This document shows positions 10,500-11,188 of a DNA stretch of 11,188 nt, in pieces. Below the pieces are notes generated by a model. That model searched no databases and was not told where the DNA came from. It worked only from the letters and a program-made list of their open reading frames with translations. Source of the stretch: Chloroflexales bacterium (lineage in GTDB: Bacteria; Chloroflexota; Chloroflexia; Chloroflexales; Chloroflexaceae). Every line of letters starts with the position of its first letter. Position 1 is the first letter of the stretch. Made by a program: the position numbers and the translations under genes. Where the stretch lies: positions 1 to 11,188 of the forward strand of contig JAAXUL010000176.1 of assembly GCA_013336035.1 (NCBI GenBank), given 5' to 3'.

Positions 10500-10581
10500 G
10501 GAAAGCAGAGAGCTGAAAGATGAAATCGGAAAGGAGCGCCTTGCTCGGTTTTCAGCTTTCTGCTTTCCGATTTCATCTTTC
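10500..10581. repeat. A+T-rich insertion with crossing inverted repeats (A-B-A'-B')
   Basis: Segment A (10500-10518) is complementary to A' (10550-10568) with one mismatch, and B (10515-10533) exactly to B' (10563-10581). The order A, B, A', B' means the two helices cross, as in a pseudoknot, rather than nest. Composition (GAAAG/CTTTC-rich) is unlike the GC-rich array. The loop is about 16 nt (10534-10549). It lies in the only large spacer between His and Cys, and looks like an inserted small repeat. Confidence 0.8.
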
Positions 10582-10585
10582 CTTT

Positions 10586-10659
10586 GTTCCCTGTGCCGGA
10601 TAGCGAGGCGCTCGCCTGCAAAACGAGAGGAGCGGGGGCGGTACCCGCAGGGGACTCCA
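10586..10659 (+). tRNA. tRNA-Cys(GCA), G8/G14
   Basis: Acceptor GTTCCCT/AGGGGAC, discriminator U as required for cysteine. Anticodon loop CTGCAAA with a C31-A39 mismatch. Positions 8 and 14 are both G instead of U and A; G8 could also pair with C65 to give an 8/4 form. D-loop region GGATAGCGA; T-loop GGCGGTA. Confidence 0.9.
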
Positions 10660-10662
10660 CAT

Positions 10663-10738
10663 CAGGGCGTGGCGCAGCCAGCAGCGCGCCTCGTTTGGGG
10701 CGAGGAGGTCGCCGGTGCAAACCCGGCCGCCCTGACCA
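10663..10738 (+). tRNA. tRNA-Pro(TGG)
   Basis: Acceptor CAGGGCG/CGCCCTG, discriminator A. Anticodon loop TTTGGGG on CCTCG/CGAGG; D-loop AGCCAGCA; T-loop TGCAAAC. Completes the three proline isoacceptors. Confidence 0.92.
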
Positions 10739-10742
10739 ATAC

Positions 10743-10832
10743 GGAGCGTTGGCCGAGTAGGAAGGCGCCGGTTTGCTAAACCGTGGCCGCGGGGTGACCC
10801 GCGCGCAGGTGCGACCCCTGCACGCTCCTCCA
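10743..10832 (+). tRNA. tRNA-Ser(GCT), 7/5 layout
   Basis: Class II. Acceptor GGAGCGT/ACGCTCC, discriminator U. Anticodon loop TTGCTAA; variable arm with GCGGG-GTGA-CCCGC; D-arm GCC/GGC around GAGTAGGAA; T-loop TGCGACC. Unlike the other complete Ser genes, U8 cannot pair with C65, so it keeps the normal 7/5 acceptor/T arrangement. Confidence 0.92.
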
Positions 10833-10836
10833 GCTT

Positions 10837-10925
10837 CGAGCGCGCCGAGGCAAGTGCCTCAACTGGGCTCGAACCCCAGGGTCACGGCCCCGCCGTGAGC
10901 GGCGCGATACCGCCGCGCTCGTCCA
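10837..10925 (+). tRNA. tRNA-Ser(CGA), 8/4 layout
   Basis: Eight-pair acceptor CGAGCGCG/CGCGCTCG and four-pair T-stem GCGG/CCGC; discriminator U. D-arm is a 5-bp stem GAGGC/GCCTC with a 4-nt loop AAGT, like selenocysteine tRNA. Anticodon loop CTCGAAC on CTGGG/CCCAG. Variable stem TCACGG/CCGTGA. T-loop CGCGATA. The anticodon is serine, not UCA, so not selenocysteine. Confidence 0.88.
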
Positions 10926-10933
10926 CCAGACTC

Positions 10934-11020
10934 GCCGCAGTCGGGAACGGTAGACCAGGCCGCCTTAAAAGCGGCTGTCCCTCGCGGGACGTGCGCGTTC
11001 GAGTCGCGCCTGCGGCCCCA
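10934..11020 (+). tRNA. tRNA-Leu(TAA), normal elbow
   Basis: Class II. Acceptor GCCGCAG/CTGCGGC, discriminator C (unusual for leucine). Anticodon loop CTTAAAA on GCCGC/GCGGC; variable arm GTCCCTCGCGGGAC; D-loop GAACGGTAGA with GG; T-loop TTCGAGT on GCGCG/CGCGC. Fifth leucine isoacceptor. Confidence 0.92.
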
Positions 11021-11032
11021 CCTCAAAACCAC

Positions 11033-11119
11033 GGGCGGGCGGCGCCTGGCGGCGCGACGCGTCTTGAAAACGCGACAGCCCTGAGCAGGCTGACGGTTCA
11101 ATCCCGTGCCCGCCCTCCA
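11033..11119 (+). tRNA. tRNA-Ser(TGA), 8/4 layout
   Basis: Acceptor GGGCGGGC/GCCCGCCC of eight pairs and T-stem ACGG/CCGT of four; G49 cannot pair with G65, so a 7/5 fold is excluded. D-arm GCGCC/GGCGC with a 4-nt loop TGGC. Anticodon loop CTTGAAA on CGCGT/ACGCG; variable stem CAGCC/GGCTG; T-loop TTCAATC; discriminator U. Confidence 0.9.
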
Positions 11120-11122
11120 CAT

Positions 11123-11188
11123 CGAGCATGCCGCCGCGGGTGCGGCGACCGGCCTGGAAGACCGGGGCCACGGGCGACCGTGGATGGT
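11123..11188 (+). tRNA. tRNA-Ser(GGA), cut by the window end
   Basis: The D-arm GCCGC/GCGGC with 4-nt loop GGGT (11133-11146) repeats the short-loop D-arm of the two 8/4 serine genes. Anticodon loop CTGGAAG with a C31-A39 mismatch; variable stem CCACGG/CCGTGG. The T-arm and 3' acceptor lie beyond 11188, so the start (11123 or 11124) and the 8/4 layout are inferred. Confidence 0.78.

Larger units (their letters stand above)
7096..11188 (+). other. tRNA array: 45 tRNA genes, last one cut by the window end
   Basis: Cloverleafs were folded by hand from acceptor, D, anticodon and T stems; all 44 complete genes carry an encoded CCA. Most spacers are 1-10 nt, with larger gaps only at 7250-7407, 9108-9198 and 10495-10585. 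All genes are on the plus strand and presumably form one or a few long precursors. All 20 amino acids are covered. T-loop and D-loop sequences mostly depart from the consensus in a co-ordinated way (see findings), so consensus-based tRNA finders may miss many members. Confidence 0.93.

Noticed and set aside
10295..10720. Minus-strand frame of 141 codons containing KMKSESRKLKTEQ
   Set aside because: It covers four tRNA genes and the A+T-rich inverted repeat; the lysine-rich stretch is a translation of that repeat, not a protein domain.
10837..11119. Selenocysteine tRNAs, from the short-loop D-arms and 8-bp acceptors
   Set aside because: The anticodons are CGA and TGA in well-formed loops, and the T-stems have four pairs rather than the five of bacterial selenocysteine tRNA.
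7096..11188. Decayed tRNA pseudogene graveyard
   Set aside because: Stems, anticodons and CCA ends are almost all intact, and the unusual loop bases change in pairs. Random decay would break stems first. Individual members such as Ala(CGC) could still be dead.

Overview
The window is GC-rich bacterial DNA that looks like a plasmid, an integrative element or a large phage rather than core chromosome. The evidence is three paralogous plasmid-type genes, abundant noncoding repeats, and a dense block of tRNA genes. The protein families would fit Chloroflexota, but the sequence alone does not prove this. No rRNA, housekeeping operon, transposase or CRISPR array is visible.

Positions 1-828 hold no convincing gene, only tandem and inverted repeats. 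Three related genes follow (829-1839, 1965-2993, 4070-5143). Each has an N-terminal winged-helix-like region and a C-terminal domain with an E-x-D-x-G motif, resembling the replication-relaxation family common on plasmids. The third is translationally coupled (TGATG overlap) to a small unknown protein (3690-4070). After genes 2 and 3 lies a homologous noncoding block of about 335 bp, rich in hairpins and ending in a 24-bp palindrome. A minus-strand gene (6174-6863) encodes an XRE-type regulator. Its upstream region carries three spaced copies of a GTTGTAyAC motif and separates it from the tRNA array.

From 7096 to the window end there are 45 tRNA genes on the plus strand (44 complete, the last cut), mostly 1-10 nt apart. 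All 44 complete genes encode CCA. Together they cover all 20 amino acids plus an initiator. Of a 46-anticodon set that needs neither inosine nor lysidine, only Val(TAC) and Gly(CCC) were not found. Arg(GCG) and Ile(TAT) stand in for the usual Arg(ACG) and Ile(CAT).

The tRNAs themselves are abnormal. In 32 of 41 readable T-loops, position 55 is G instead of U, and in 31 of those 32 the D-loop has AG where GG is expected. All nine tRNAs that keep U55 keep GG. The reverse-Hoogsteen pair 54:58 also co-varies (U:A, G:G, A:U), as does 8:14 in a few genes. Three tRNAs (Lys, Ile, Phe) have a T-loop replaced by the same 31-nt sequence, in both orientations. Ala(CGC) carries about 24 extra nt in its anticodon arm. 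Two Ser tRNAs have an 8/4 acceptor/T-stem layout with a short D-loop, a third cut Ser tRNA shares that D-arm, and His may also be 8/4. Several tRNAs have C33. The preserved stems, anticodons and CCA ends argue against simple decay. My inference is that the element carries its own nearly complete, structurally diverged tRNA set, possibly to keep translation going when host tRNAs are attacked or modified.
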